Assembly: GCF_003339505.1 (NCBI RefSeq) | Contig: NZ_QPIW01000002.1 | Coordinates: 1-64,000 of the forward strand | Source: Runella aurantiaca | Lineage (GTDB): Bacteria > Bacteroidota > Bacteroidia > Cytophagales > Spirosomataceae | Direction of reading: 5' to 3' | Length of the DNA: 64,000 bases | Part shown: piece after piece, positions 16,273 to 24,545 of the stretch | How the letters are laid out: every line of letters begins with the position of its first letter | Numbering within the stretch: position 1 is the stretch's first letter | The notes under the pieces: model-generated | Told to the model about the DNA's origin: nothing | Databases searched by the model: none | The model's input: only the letters and a program-made list of their open reading frames with translations | Program-made: the position numbers and the translations under genes

Positions 16273-17388
16273 ATGAAAAGAGCCAGCCTCCTCCTCTTTG
16301 GGTTTCTATATCTAATAAGTATTGTATCAAATGGCCAAAATACAGGCCATCTTCTGTTTATAGGAACCTATACTTCCAAAGCCAGTGAGGGGATTTATGT
16401 CTATCAGTTTAATTCCAAAACGGGAGACCTTACTCCCGTAACGATTGGAAAAGGGGTTAAAAATCCATCTTTTCTGGCATTTTCACCCGACCAACGTTTT
16501 GTGTATTCTGTGGCAGAAATGAGCGGAGGGGCGGTAAGTGCCTTTTCATTTGACAAGCAATCGCAAAGTTTGATTTTACTAAACACGCAGTCGGCGGGTG
16601 GGGTAGGGCCATGCCATATAACGGTTGATAAAACTGGGAAATGGGTTATTGTTGGTAATTATGGCGGTGGGAGTCTGAGCGTACTGCCCATTCAGGCCGA
16701 CGGTTCGGTTGGGAAGCCCGTCCAGACCATACAGCACGAAGGCAAAAGCGTAAATACAGAACGCCAAGAAAAACCGCACGTTCACTCTATCAATATCGCC
16801 CCCAACAACCGTGACGTGTTTGTTCCTGATTTAGGAACCGACAAAATCATGACTTATACGCTGAACGCAGAAACGGGCCAACTGACCCCCGGAAATCCTG
16901 CTTTTACGGCTACCACTCCTGGCGCTGGCCCCCGGCATTTTACGTTTCATCCCAATGGGAAGTTTGCGTACGTGATTCAGGAGTTGGATGCCACCGTGAC
17001 GGGCTTTAACTACAAAGAGGGCAAATTGGCGCCTTTCCAGACGATTACGACCCTCCCCGACGACTACGCTGGCCGCAAGTGGTGCGCAGATATTCACATT
17101 TCTCCCGATGGTAAATTTTTGTATGGCTCCAACCGCACGCACGAAAGTTTGGTGATTTACAGCATTAATCAAAAAACGGGACAATTGACCTACGTAGGCC
17201 ATCAAAATGTACTGGGAAAAACCCCCCGTAATTTTATGATTGACCCCACTGGCAAATGGATTTTGGTAGCCAATCAAGACAGCGACAACGTGGTGGTGTT
17301 TAGCCGTGACACTAAAACGGGAAAACTGACCCCCACAGGAAAGGAAATCAAGGTTTCGATGCCCGTTTGTTTGAAATTAATGAAGTAA
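16273..17388 (+). CDS. Secreted beta-propeller lactonase (6-phosphogluconolactonase-like, PF10282)
   Basis: A 371-residue protein with a signal peptide at 1-22 (IVSNGQ). Seven-bladed propeller repeats are obvious, each with an SPDxxFxY or PxGKxxxV block: FSPDQRFVYSV, DKTGKWVIVGNYGGG, APNNRDVFVPDLG, HPNGKFAYVIQEL, SPDGKFLYGSN and DPTGKWILVANQDSD. The family includes E. coli YbhE/Pgl (6-phosphogluconolactonase) and fungal muconate cyclases. The secretion signal argues against a role on 6-phosphogluconate in the cytoplasm, so the substrate is probably an extracytoplasmic sugar lactone. The next gene follows after 28 bases and is probably co-transcribed. Confidence 0.85.
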   Translation: MKRASLLLFGFLYLISIVSNGQNTGHLLFIGTYTSKASEGIYVYQFNSKTGDLTPVTIGKGVKNPSFLAFSPDQRFVYSVAEMSGGAVSAFSFDKQSQSLILLNTQSAGGVGPCHITVDKTGKWVIVGNYGGGSLSVLPIQADGSVGKPVQTIQHEGKSVNTERQEKPHVHSINIAPNNRDVFVPDLGTDKIMTYTLNAETGQLTPGNPAFTATTPGAGPRHFTFHPNGKFAYVIQELDATVTGFNYKEGKLAPFQTITTLPDDYAGRKWCADIHISPDGKFLYGSNRTHESLVIYSINQKTGQLTYVGHQNVLGKTPRNFMIDPTGKWILVANQDSDNVVVFSRDTKTGKLTPTGKEIKVSMPVCLKLMK

Positions 17389-17416
17389 AAAAGGATTTTG
17401 ACCTGCTATATCTTTC

Positions 17417-18682
17417 ATGAATCGTCGCGATTTTATTCAAAAAAATACCTTGTTGGGCTTGGGTGCGGTTGGTGTACCTTTGGCTGGTACTCAACTAAAT
17501 AAAGCCGATGATACGGCCCGACTGTATTGGGCCAAATTGTTGTATAAAATTGCCGAGCCTGTGCTCAAAAATCTGGCAGAAGGTACGTTGGTGAAAAATT
17601 GGAAAGTTGAATACAGCCCCGCTTGGGACAACCGAAACGCAAAAGTAGCCTACTTAGAGGGTTTTGCCCGAACCATCGTAGGCGTAGCTCCGTGGCTTGC
17701 GCTACCCGACGACACTACCGAAGAAGGGCAACTGCGCAAAAAAATGCGGGGCTATGCCCTTAAAAGCATCGAAAACAGCGTGAACCCATCGCACCCTGAT
17801 TATATGCTTTGGAGAAAAGAGGGGCAGACATTGGTCGATGCGGCGTTTCTGGCACAAGCCCTCATTAAAGCCCCCGATGCACTCTGGAAACCACTGGATA
17901 ATGTTACCCAAAAACGAGTCATTGAGGAATTTAAGTTATTGCGTCGAGTGGTTCCGCCCAACAATAACTGGGTCTTGTTTGCGGCCATCGTGGAAGCTTT
18001 TTTGCTATCTATCGGTGAAGAAGCCGACCGTTACCGCATCGAATTCGGCGTTCGAAAAATCGAAGATTGGTACGTAGGTGATGGCTGGTTTAAGGACGGT
18101 GAAGTCTTTCACACCGATTATTACAACTCCTTCGTAATTCAGCCTATGATGGTCGATGTACTGCAAACATGGCTGGAAGCCAACAAACGACAATCGCCTA
18201 TGGGCAACCATAAGGCATTGCAGGAACGTTATGGGGTGGCGGTCAAGCGAATGCAACGGCACGCCGATTTTTTGGAAAGATTAATATCCCCAGAAGGTTC
18301 TTTTCCTGCCTTTGGTCGTAGCGTAACGTATCGTTTGGGGGCGTTTCAGGCGTTGACCCATGCGGCCTTGATTCATCAATTGCCCGAAGGGGTTAGCCCA
18401 GCTCAGGTGCGCTGTGCGCTCACAGCGGTCATGAAACGGATGTTTGCGCAGGAAGGAATTTTTGACAAAGATGGCTGGCTTACGCTGGGTTTTGCGGGGC
18501 ACCAACCCAATATTGCCGATTCATATTCCAACGCGGGAAGCATGTATTTGACCACTTTAGGATTTATTCCGTTGGGTTTACCCGCCACCGACCCATTCTG
18601 GAGCGACCCCGACGCCGAATGGACGCAGCAAAAGGCGTGGTCGGGAAAACCGTTCAAAAAAGACTACGCCGTAGGCTATTAA
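17417..18682 (+). CDS. DUF2264-domain secreted protein
   Basis: A 421-residue protein whose opening MNRRDFIQKNTLLGLGAVGVP resembles a twin-arginine type signal (RRDF). The body is helical, W- and Y-rich, with blocks such as DYYNSFVIQPMMVDVL, YGRSVTYRLGAFQAL-like (here FGRSVTYRLGAFQ) and SYSNAGSMYLTTLGF, matching DUF2264. That family has an alpha/alpha-toroid look and occurs mostly in glycan-degradation loci, but no reaction is established that I can name. It follows the lactonase gene closely. It ends 6 bases before the convergent murF stop. Confidence 0.8.
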   Translation: MNRRDFIQKNTLLGLGAVGVPLAGTQLNKADDTARLYWAKLLYKIAEPVLKNLAEGTLVKNWKVEYSPAWDNRNAKVAYLEGFARTIVGVAPWLALPDDTTEEGQLRKKMRGYALKSIENSVNPSHPDYMLWRKEGQTLVDAAFLAQALIKAPDALWKPLDNVTQKRVIEEFKLLRRVVPPNNNWVLFAAIVEAFLLSIGEEADRYRIEFGVRKIEDWYVGDGWFKDGEVFHTDYYNSFVIQPMMVDVLQTWLEANKRQSPMGNHKALQERYGVAVKRMQRHADFLERLISPEGSFPAFGRSVTYRLGAFQALTHAALIHQLPEGVSPAQVRCALTAVMKRMFAQEGIFDKDGWLTLGFAGHQPNIADSYSNAGSMYLTTLGFIPLGLPATDPFWSDPDAEWTQQKAWSGKPFKKDYAVGY

Positions 18683-18688
18683 TCTTCG

Positions 18689-19972
18689 TTATAAATAAGG
18701 CACAACCGTTTCAAGCCCCATTCCCCGCGAGCCTTTGATAAGCACGTGGGTATTGGTTTGCGGATGGTCTACAATCCAATTGTGTAACGAAAATTTATCG
18801 GGGAAATAGTAGGCTTTGGGTAGCGCTGGCAGGGCGTCCTGCATGAGTTTTCCCGCCAAAATCACCACGTCGAATTGTTGTTGTGCCACTAATTTCCCCA
18901 AAGCAAGGTGTTCTTGGGCTGATTCTTCGCCGAGTTCGAGCATATCGCCCAAAATCACCATTTTCCGCTCTGCCTTCAGTCGTCCAAAGTTTTCAACCGC
19001 CGCTGACATCGACGATGGATTGGCGTTGTAGGCATCCATAAGTATGGTGTTAGTGCCTTTTTGGATGATTTGAGAGCGGTTGTTGGTGGGATTATACTCC
19101 GCTACCGCTTTGTTGGCCAATGCATTGGAAACCCCAAAATGCGTACCGATGGCCATCGCCACGGCGATGTTTTCAAAGTTATACTTTCCCGTCAGGTGAG
19201 TTTGTATTTGATTCCCTTCGGCATCACGATACTTTACCAACGGCGAATCTTCGAGCAGAACGGGGGCTGCATCGCCCGTTAAATACGTGATTTTTTTTGC
19301 GAAAGAGCGTTGGGCGGCCATGTCCACGAGCGTAGGATTAGCCCCGTTGATAAACACCGTACCTGCCGATTGAGACAACCAATCATACAGCTCTCCTTTT
19401 CCGATTTTGACGCCTTCTATTCCGCCAAAACCTTCCAAATGGGCTTTGCCTATGTTGGTAATCAGGCCGTGAGTCGGTTGGGAAATGCTGCTCAAAAGTG
19501 CAATCTCTTTTTGGTGGTTGGCCCCCATTTCCACCACGGCTATTTCGTAGCTATCGTCGATGGCCAAGAGGGTAAGCGGTACGCCGATATGATTGTTGAG
19601 ATTACCTTTGGTGGCGTAGGTTCTGAATTTTTTGGACAATACCGCCGCAATCAACTCTTTGGTGGTGGTTTTTCCGTTGGAGCCAGTCAGGCCAATCACT
19701 GGAATGGATAATTGGCGTCGGTGAAAAGCGGCCAATTGTTGGAGCGCTTCCAGACTATTATCCACCAACAGATAACGGTTATCCACAGCTATCTCGGGGT
19801 TATCCACAATTGCGTACTTTGCGCCCTTTTCAAGTGCGTCTTTGGCGTATGCATTGCCGTCAAACTTGTCGCCACGCAGGGCGACAAACAAACATCCTTC
19901 GGTAATTTGACGGGTATCGGTCGATACACCCGTACAGGTGCGAAAAAAATCGTGGAGTTGAGGAATGGTCAT
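18689..19972 (-). CDS. murF: UDP-N-acetylmuramoyl-tripeptide--D-alanyl-D-alanine ligase
   Basis: A 427-residue Mur ligase that adds D-Ala-D-Ala to UDP-MurNAc-tripeptide in the cytoplasm. The N-terminal uridine-binding domain has VSTDTR (16-21) and GCLFVALRGDKFDG. The ATP P-loop is GLTGSNGKTTTKE (94-106). ATYATKGNLNNHIGVPLTLL-type residues follow (here YATKGNLNNHIGVP), with MGANHQKEI and the C-terminal YNANPSSM and LGDMLELG blocks. These place it in MurF rather than MurC/D/E. It stands apart from the main dcw cluster here, with the two flanking genes unrelated. Confidence 0.95.
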   Translation of the reverse strand: MTIPQLHDFFRTCTGVSTDTRQITEGCLFVALRGDKFDGNAYAKDALEKGAKYAIVDNPEIAVDNRYLLVDNSLEALQQLAAFHRRQLSIPVIGLTGSNGKTTTKELIAAVLSKKFRTYATKGNLNNHIGVPLTLLAIDDSYEIAVVEMGANHQKEIALLSSISQPTHGLITNIGKAHLEGFGGIEGVKIGKGELYDWLSQSAGTVFINGANPTLVDMAAQRSFAKKITYLTGDAAPVLLEDSPLVKYRDAEGNQIQTHLTGKYNFENIAVAMAIGTHFGVSNALANKAVAEYNPTNNRSQIIQKGTNTILMDAYNANPSSMSAAVENFGRLKAERKMVILGDMLELGEESAQEHLALGKLVAQQQFDVVILAGKLMQDALPALPKAYYFPDKFSLHNWIVDHPQTNTHVLIKGSRGMGLETVVPYL

Positions 19973-20031
19973 TCTAATTCTAAGCGGTAGTGTGTATTGA
20001 GGATTGGGCAGTTAGAGACGCTTTCTAGAGG

Positions 20032-20730
20032 CTATTGCTCTTTGCTCCATATTTCATAAATCTTGGCGCCAGCGCTGCTCAGGCCGCTATGGTGCCAGTC
20101 TTTGCCGTCTTTAAGCTCATAATCAAAACTCAGCGAAGCCCCAACGCGGTTGTTGTCGCGGCTGAAAAAATCAATGGTTTCGGTGTATTTCCCATCTTTG
20201 ATGGTGTAGGTTCCACCGCCCGTTCCCGAAAACTGCTTGGTCTCAGGATTGATGGCTACCCACTGAAAACGGGTGCCAGTGAGCATTTTGAGGGTTTTTC
20301 GTGCGCCGCGCTGCATGGGGCTGATTTTGTTGTCGTTGCCCATACGGCCCGTAATACGGTAGACAGCGGCAGCGGGGGTATTGGCATCATCTACCTGTTG
20401 CCATTCGCCCAAGCCCTCAACTGAAAACTTATTGCCTGAAAAATTAATTTTAAAACTCAACGCCTTACCCACTTTGGAAGTATCCACCGAATTGAACTCA
20501 CTTTTGTAGGTCAGCGTACCGTCGGTGAGGTTGTAAACTCCCCCTTCTGTGTATAAAAATTCTTTTTCTTGGTAACGTGAAATCATTAGGTAATTGTCCG
20601 AGCAAATTAACATCGTCGTTTTTCCATCAGGAGAAGTTTGTTTCCATGCACCCTTGATCTGGCCCAATGCCTGTACTGCAAATAAAAGACCTAAAACAAC
20701 AATTTGCGATAGGTAAAATAGCTTTTTCAT
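20032..20730 (-). CDS. Secreted protein with two similar halves, function unknown
   Basis: A 232-residue protein with a signal peptide at 1-23 (QALGQ). The two halves resemble each other: EGGVYNLTDGTLTYKSEF...VGKALSFKI in the first matches GGGTYTIKDGKYTETIDFF...VGASLSFDY in the second, each followed by W/G-containing strands. This suggests an internal duplication of a small beta-barrel unit, similar to the lipocalin-like DUF4488 type; that family name is a guess. It lies between the AraC regulator (same strand, upstream, separated by a terminator) and murF. No catalytic motif is visible. Confidence 0.75.
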   Translation of the reverse strand: MKKLFYLSQIVVLGLLFAVQALGQIKGAWKQTSPDGKTTMLICSDNYLMISRYQEKEFLYTEGGVYNLTDGTLTYKSEFNSVDTSKVGKALSFKINFSGNKFSVEGLGEWQQVDDANTPAAAVYRITGRMGNDNKISPMQRGARKTLKMLTGTRFQWVAINPETKQFSGTGGGTYTIKDGKYTETIDFFSRDNNRVGASLSFDYELKDGKDWHHSGLSSAGAKIYEIWSKEQ

Positions 20731-20785
20731 ATTTGGACAAGGTTTCGTTTTTTAAGCAAATTTAAGCCAAAACCCCGCAAAAACA

Positions 20786-20817
20786 ATAAAGCAGCCCATC
20801 GGGATGAGCTGCTTTAT
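20786..20817 (-). terminator. Terminator hairpin after the AraC-type gene
   Basis: ATAAAGCAGC (20786-20795) and GCTGCTTTAT (20808-20817) form a perfect 10-base stem; the 12 bases between them can pair further. Read on the minus strand, the stem is followed by TTGTTTTTG, giving a T-rich tail. It lies 22 bases after the AraC stop codon and before the start of the downstream secreted-protein gene. Confidence 0.75.
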
Positions 20818-20838
20818 GAGTCAATCTATTTTTCACCT

Positions 20839-21765
20839 TTAAACGTTCATCAGCGATTCGCGGCGGCGCATCTTGCCGGCCGGAATACCAAACATCATTT
20901 TGAAGCGACGGCAGAAATAGGCAGTATCTTTGTAGCCCACTTCGGCACCGATGGCCCGAATGCTTTTCTTTGACGTACGGAGCAGCGTTACGGCTTCTTC
21001 CATGCGTTGGTATTCAATATAATCCTGCGGATTGATACCCGTCAGCATTTTAAAGTATTGTCCTACGTAATCTTCTGAAACGTTGGCGACGTTGGCCAAC
21101 ACTTTGTTGGATAAATCACCCCCTAAATTATCTTTGATGTAGGCAAAAATATCAATCAAGCGTGGGTCTTTGAAATAAGTACTGTTGGTCACCAATTGCT
21201 CCACAAACAGCTTGTTCTTCAAAATATACCTAATGACCTCAATGGCTAGCTCTTCGGTCTTAATTTTGATGATACGACCGCGCCCTGGAGTCTCGTTAAA
21301 ATCTTCCTGAAGAATCTCGCCGATGAGGCGTCCCAGATAAGAGTTGTTCTTGATGATGAAAGGAGGAATGTCCAACGACGTAAAGAAGTTGACTGAATCA
21401 AACACTTTGGCATCAAACGCAACTAAACCAAACGAGTGAGGAATTTTTCCAACCTGAGTGGCATCGCGCAAACTGTCGAAATACAACTCACGACGCGTCA
21501 GGAATTCTTCGTTGCTGACCACTTTGGGTTGCACGTTGTCGCCGCTGCTGTAGGTAACGGTCGCGTGTTTTCCGCCTGGGATGAACAGCATATCGCCGAC
21601 TTCGATTTTTTCGTTGGCAAACAATACCTCTCCATCATAGAGGATCATCAACGAGTTTTCGACGTCGTAAAAGTTTTTAATTGTGATGGTTTGCAGCATA
21701 CGGATGTGACGAGCCTTGATAAACTTCACTCCGAGCGATTCGATGATTTTATTATAATCTTCCAT
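20839..21765 (-). CDS. AraC-family transcriptional regulator
   Basis: A 308-residue regulator. The N-terminal 190 residues include a cupin-like stretch (VLFANEKIEVGDMLFIPGGKHATVTYSSG reduced to core IEVGDMLFIPGGKH at about 55-68), as in effector-binding AraC domains. The C-terminal 100 residues contain two helix-turn-helix units: LANVANVSEDYVGQYFKM and IRAIGAEVGYKDTAYFCRRF, followed by the conserved FGIPAGKMRR. Bacteroidota have a class of such proteins upstream of diverse genes. No metabolic neighbour identifies its target; the upstream tandem repeats may be its own binding sites. Confidence 0.88.
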   Translation of the reverse strand: MEDYNKIIESLGVKFIKARHIRMLQTITIKNFYDVENSLMILYDGEVLFANEKIEVGDMLFIPGGKHATVTYSSGDNVQPKVVSNEEFLTRRELYFDSLRDATQVGKIPHSFGLVAFDAKVFDSVNFFTSLDIPPFIIKNNSYLGRLIGEILQEDFNETPGRGRIIKIKTEELAIEVIRYILKNKLFVEQLVTNSTYFKDPRLIDIFAYIKDNLGGDLSNKVLANVANVSEDYVGQYFKMLTGINPQDYIEYQRMEEAVTLLRTSKKSIRAIGAEVGYKDTAYFCRRFKMMFGIPAGKMRRRESLMNV

Positions 21766-21823
21766 TGGGTAATGGTTAAGTGCGTTGCTTGTATTCTTAC
21801 GAAAAACGGATATTCTTTAAAAT

Positions 21824-21856
21824 TTGTACAAAACTAATAATTGTACAAAACTAATA
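21824..21856. repeat. Tandem copies of TTGTACAAAACTAATA before the AraC-type gene
   Basis: The 16-base sequence occurs identically at 21824-21839 and 21841-21856 (period 17), 59-91 bases upstream of the AraC start. TTGTACAA in each copy is palindromic. On the gene strand the complement of each copy contains TAGTTTTG, a match to the Bacteroidota -7 element TAnnTTTG. A third copy with one mismatch precedes the lacI-type gene at 2665-2680. Confidence 0.7.
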
Positions 21857-21859
21857 CAA
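21829..21859 (-). promoter_or_regulatory. Candidate promoter of the AraC-type gene
   Basis: On the minus strand TTG (21859-21857), a 20-base spacer and TAGTTTTG (21836-21829) match the Bacteroidota vegetative promoter TTG-N~19-TAnnTTTG. The promoter overlaps the tandem repeats, so a protein bound to them would affect transcription directly. Confidence 0.5.
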
Positions 21860-22273
21860 GTGTGGAATTTTTTTCAATATAAAAAAAAGTACACGAATCC
21901 TGCAAGAAAACGCATACTTTTTTTTACAAAAACAGTAAAAATTGGATTATTTGGGCTTTTTGCCCCAATAAGGCTATTGAGAAATTTTGTATTTCAGGGG
22001 TACTTTTTTTGAAAAATATTTTTTTTAAAGAAAGAATCGTAGGAATGAACGGGGCATTTTGCGTTTTGCTCGAATCTTTCCTTAATCCAAATAATGGGGT
22101 TTTAGGGTTTGTGATGCTTTGGAAAAAAAGACATTGCTTGGGTATGAAATGTACCAGCCCATTTTTTTAGAAAACAGAATTTTGATGTAGCAGGGGAGAG
22201 GAAATAAAATCAGGCTTAAAGGTTGGGGTGCGGGATGACGATTCCCGTAGGGGAGAGGCGAAGCGTTTTGAGG
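21857..22273. other. AT-rich gene-free stretch
   Basis: Between the AraC promoter and the terminator of the acyl-CoA dehydrogenase gene there is no convincing gene. Poly-A and poly-T runs dominate 21880-22160. A 62-codon open frame at 21824-22012 starts within the tandem repeat and has composition like the non-coding DNA around it. I see no further structured element apart from a weak CGGGA/TCCCG dyad near 22232-22248. Confidence 0.55.
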
Positions 22274-22309
22274 AATAAATAAAGCGGGCCGACACCCGCT
22301 TTATTTATT
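22274..22309. terminator. Strong hairpin terminator after acyl-CoA dehydrogenase gene
   Basis: AATAAATAAAGCGGG (22274-22288) and its exact complement (22295-22309) form a 15-base stem with loop CCGACA. The outer A/T part of the stem supplies a T-rich tail in either direction. It sits 15 bases after the stop codon of the leftward dehydrogenase gene. Confidence 0.85.
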
Positions 22310-22324
22310 TGATAATTTTCGGTT

Positions 22325-23494
22325 TTACCGGATTAGCTCTCGGGCAATGACCAATTTTTGTATTTCAGAAGTGCCTTCATAAATCTGCGTAATCTTTGCG
22401 TCGCGCATCATGCGCTCTACGTGGTATTCTTTGACATAACCGTACCCACCATGAATCTGCACGGCTTCAGTAGTGGCCCACATGGCTACATCAGACGCAA
22501 AAAGCTTGGCCATGGCGGCGGCTTCTACATAGTCTTTGTGTTCGTCTTTGAGGCGAGCAGCTTTATATACCAATAAGCGCGCCGCTTCTATTTTGGTAGC
22601 CATTTCTGCGAGTTTGAATTGAATGGCTTGGTGCTCAAAAATGGGCTTTCCAAAGGCTTTTCGTTCTTGGGCGTATTTCAACGAAAGCTCAAAAGCTCCC
22701 GCCGCGATACCCAACGCCTGGGCGGCAATTCCGATTCGGCCGCCGTTGAGGGTGCTCATCGCAAATTTAAACCCGAAACCATCCGCACCAATGCGGTTTT
22801 CTTTGGGGACTTTCACATCACTAAACATGAGCGAATGCGTATCTGAGGCACGGATGCCCATTTTGTCTTCTTTTTTTCCGACCGCAAATCCATCCCAACC
22901 TTTTTCTACAATCAGACAGTTGATGCCTTTGTGTTTGAGTTCAGGGTGGGTTTGGGCAATCACTAAACAAACCGACGAAATGCCGCCGTTGGTAATCCAG
23001 TTTTTGGTGCCGTTGACGAGGTAATAATCCCCTTTATCTTCGGCGGTGGTGTGTTGGGAGGTGGCATCAGAGCCCGCTTCGGGTTCAGAAAGACAAAAAG
23101 CTCCGACTATTTCGCCCGAGGCCAATCGGGTGAGGTATTTCTGTTTTTGTTCTTCGGTACCGTAGGCTTCCAAGCCGTAGCAAACTAACGAGTTATTAAC
23201 CGAAACCATCACCGAGGCGGAGGCGTCTACTTTAGAAAGCTCCTCCATCGCTAGTACGTACGATACCGTGTCCATGCCGCCACCGCCGTATTCTGGCGAG
23301 ACCATCATGCCCATAAACCCTAACTCGCCCATGCGTTTAAGGAGTTTAGGGTCAAATTTTTGTTCGTTATCGCGCTCTAAAATGCCCGGTAGAAGTTCGT
23401 TTTGGGCAAAATCACGCGCGGCTTCTTTTACCGCCAAATGTTCTTCGGAAAGGTTGAAGTTCAGACCTTCTAAAAGGGTGTCTTTGAATGCCAT
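22325..23494 (-). CDS. Acyl-CoA dehydrogenase
   Basis: A 389-residue flavoprotein that oxidises acyl-CoA to trans-2-enoyl-CoA in the cytoplasm. Family blocks seen are GAFCLSEPEAGSDA, NGTKNWITNGG, GIRASDTHSLMF and QIHGGYGYVKEYHVERMMRD. The catalytic base is E373 in IYEGTSEIQ, the position used by short- and medium-chain enzymes such as butyryl-CoA dehydrogenase. An upstream in-frame start would add a 31-residue extension rich in C and F that overlaps the promoter, so I chose the ATG at 23494. Chain-length preference cannot be told. It is probably part of fatty-acid or branched-chain amino-acid catabolism. Confidence 0.93.
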   Translation of the reverse strand: MAFKDTLLEGLNFNLSEEHLAVKEAARDFAQNELLPGILERDNEQKFDPKLLKRMGELGFMGMMVSPEYGGGGMDTVSYVLAMEELSKVDASASVMVSVNNSLVCYGLEAYGTEEQKQKYLTRLASGEIVGAFCLSEPEAGSDATSQHTTAEDKGDYYLVNGTKNWITNGGISSVCLVIAQTHPELKHKGINCLIVEKGWDGFAVGKKEDKMGIRASDTHSLMFSDVKVPKENRIGADGFGFKFAMSTLNGGRIGIAAQALGIAAGAFELSLKYAQERKAFGKPIFEHQAIQFKLAEMATKIEAARLLVYKAARLKDEHKDYVEAAAMAKLFASDVAMWATTEAVQIHGGYGYVKEYHVERMMRDAKITQIYEGTSEIQKLVIARELIR

Positions 23495-23526
23495 AATGAA
23501 GTGTATGAGTTTTCTTGACTTTTGCC

Positions 23527-23563
23527 CAAAGATACATTTTTCAAAAAAGGTATGCAAGCATAC
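23527..23563 (-). promoter_or_regulatory. Candidate promoter and palindrome of acyl-CoA dehydrogenase gene
   Basis: On the minus strand TATCTTTG (23534-23527) matches the -7 element, with TTG 20 bases upstream inside a palindrome: GTATGC-AA-GCATAC at 23550-23563. The palindrome covers the -33 region, so a regulator bound there could block or recruit polymerase. Confidence 0.5.
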
Positions 23564-23607
23564 TATAGGTTCTGAATCAGTTAACACTATTTAAATGGGT
23601 TTAGAAA

Positions 23608-24498
23608 TTACCTGCAAATTTTATAAGATGCAGAAGGATCCTTTGTCCACCTGATACTAGCCACAGATTTTTTTACGTCTCTCACACAAATAGAAGTTAA
23701 TTTTGGGTTTAAAGAACAATCTAATTGACTTAAAACCGAATTTTGACTGATATCCAGCTTATATAGTTGATTTGAACGGCAATCCAAATCTTCCAGTTGC
23801 GTATTTTTGCTGATATCTATTGTTGATAAATTATTTCCATTACACTCTATTCGTTTGATTACTAGATTATTATGTAAATTTATGGATGTTAAATGGTTAG
23901 AAGAAAAATTCAAATAGTTTAAAAAGAGGTTATTGTTTAAATCTAAACTATGCAGGTCATTATTTGAACAATCTAGGCTAACTAATTCTGAATTCTGACT
24001 GACTTCCAGCATTTGCAGAAAATTATTGCTGCAAATTAGGTCTTCAAGTTTAGTATTATTGCTGATGTCCAAAACAGATAGCTGATTGGAAAAGCAGGCC
24101 AATCTTGTTAAATGGCTATTTTTGCTGATATCGAGAGTAGTCAAGGTATTATATGCACAATCCAGTTGTTTTAGTTTTGTATTAGCGTTTAGACTTAAAT
24201 ATGATAGCTTATTACGTTCACAGAATAGTACTTCTAAATTTGTAAAAGCTTCAATTCCTTTTAAATCAGTAATCTCTCGATGCGAGATTGACAATTCTTT
24301 AACATCTTTTGCATCATCACTATCCATTTCTCCATTGATTTTACCATCTTTATCAATACCCAGATAAATGAGTCTTTCCTCAAAGTTTTTATCAGGAATA
24401 AGAATTTTTGAAGAATATTGATCTTCATTGGATTTACACAGTATGAAAAATATTGAAATAAAACTAAATGTAAAAAAAGCAAAAAGTCGATCTTTCAT
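23608..24498 (-). CDS. Secreted leucine-rich-repeat protein, 21-residue repeats
   Basis: A 296-residue protein of unknown role. The N-terminal hydrophobic signal (residues 3-20) ends at C21, a possible lipoprotein cysteine although the preceding residues (FIL) are not an ideal lipobox. From about residue 87 nine consecutive units of exactly 21 residues follow the pattern LxxLDCSxNxLxxLDISxNTx. They build a regular solenoid of the type used for protein binding. Before the repeats is an FEERLIYLGID...DGEM-like calcium-site-like region seen in Flavobacterial LRR proteins. Its G+C is about 30% in sampled lines, far below its neighbours, suggesting acquisition. It interrupts the otherwise metabolic series of leftward genes. 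Confidence 0.85.
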   Translation of the reverse strand: MKDRLFAFFTFSFISIFFILCKSNEDQYSSKILIPDKNFEERLIYLGIDKDGKINGEMDSDDAKDVKELSISHREITDLKGIEAFTNLEVLFCERNKLSYLSLNANTKLKQLDCAYNTLTTLDISKNSHLTRLACFSNQLSVLDISNNTKLEDLICSNNFLQMLEVSQNSELVSLDCSNNDLHSLDLNNNLFLNYLNFSSNHLTSINLHNNLVIKRIECNGNNLSTIDISKNTQLEDLDCRSNQLYKLDISQNSVLSQLDCSLNPKLTSICVRDVKKSVASIRWTKDPSASYKICR

Positions 24499-24545
24499 TT
24501 GATTTTCAACTACTTAGTATAATTAATACTTTATAAAAATTATAG

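Noticed and set aside
16161-16388. 75-codon open frame overlapping the lactonase start
   Set aside because: It overlaps the signal-peptide region of the lactonase gene in another frame and has no start context or motif.
21824-22012. 62-codon open frame in the AT-rich gap
   Set aside because: It begins inside the tandem repeat, is rich in F, K, L and has composition like the non-coding surroundings.
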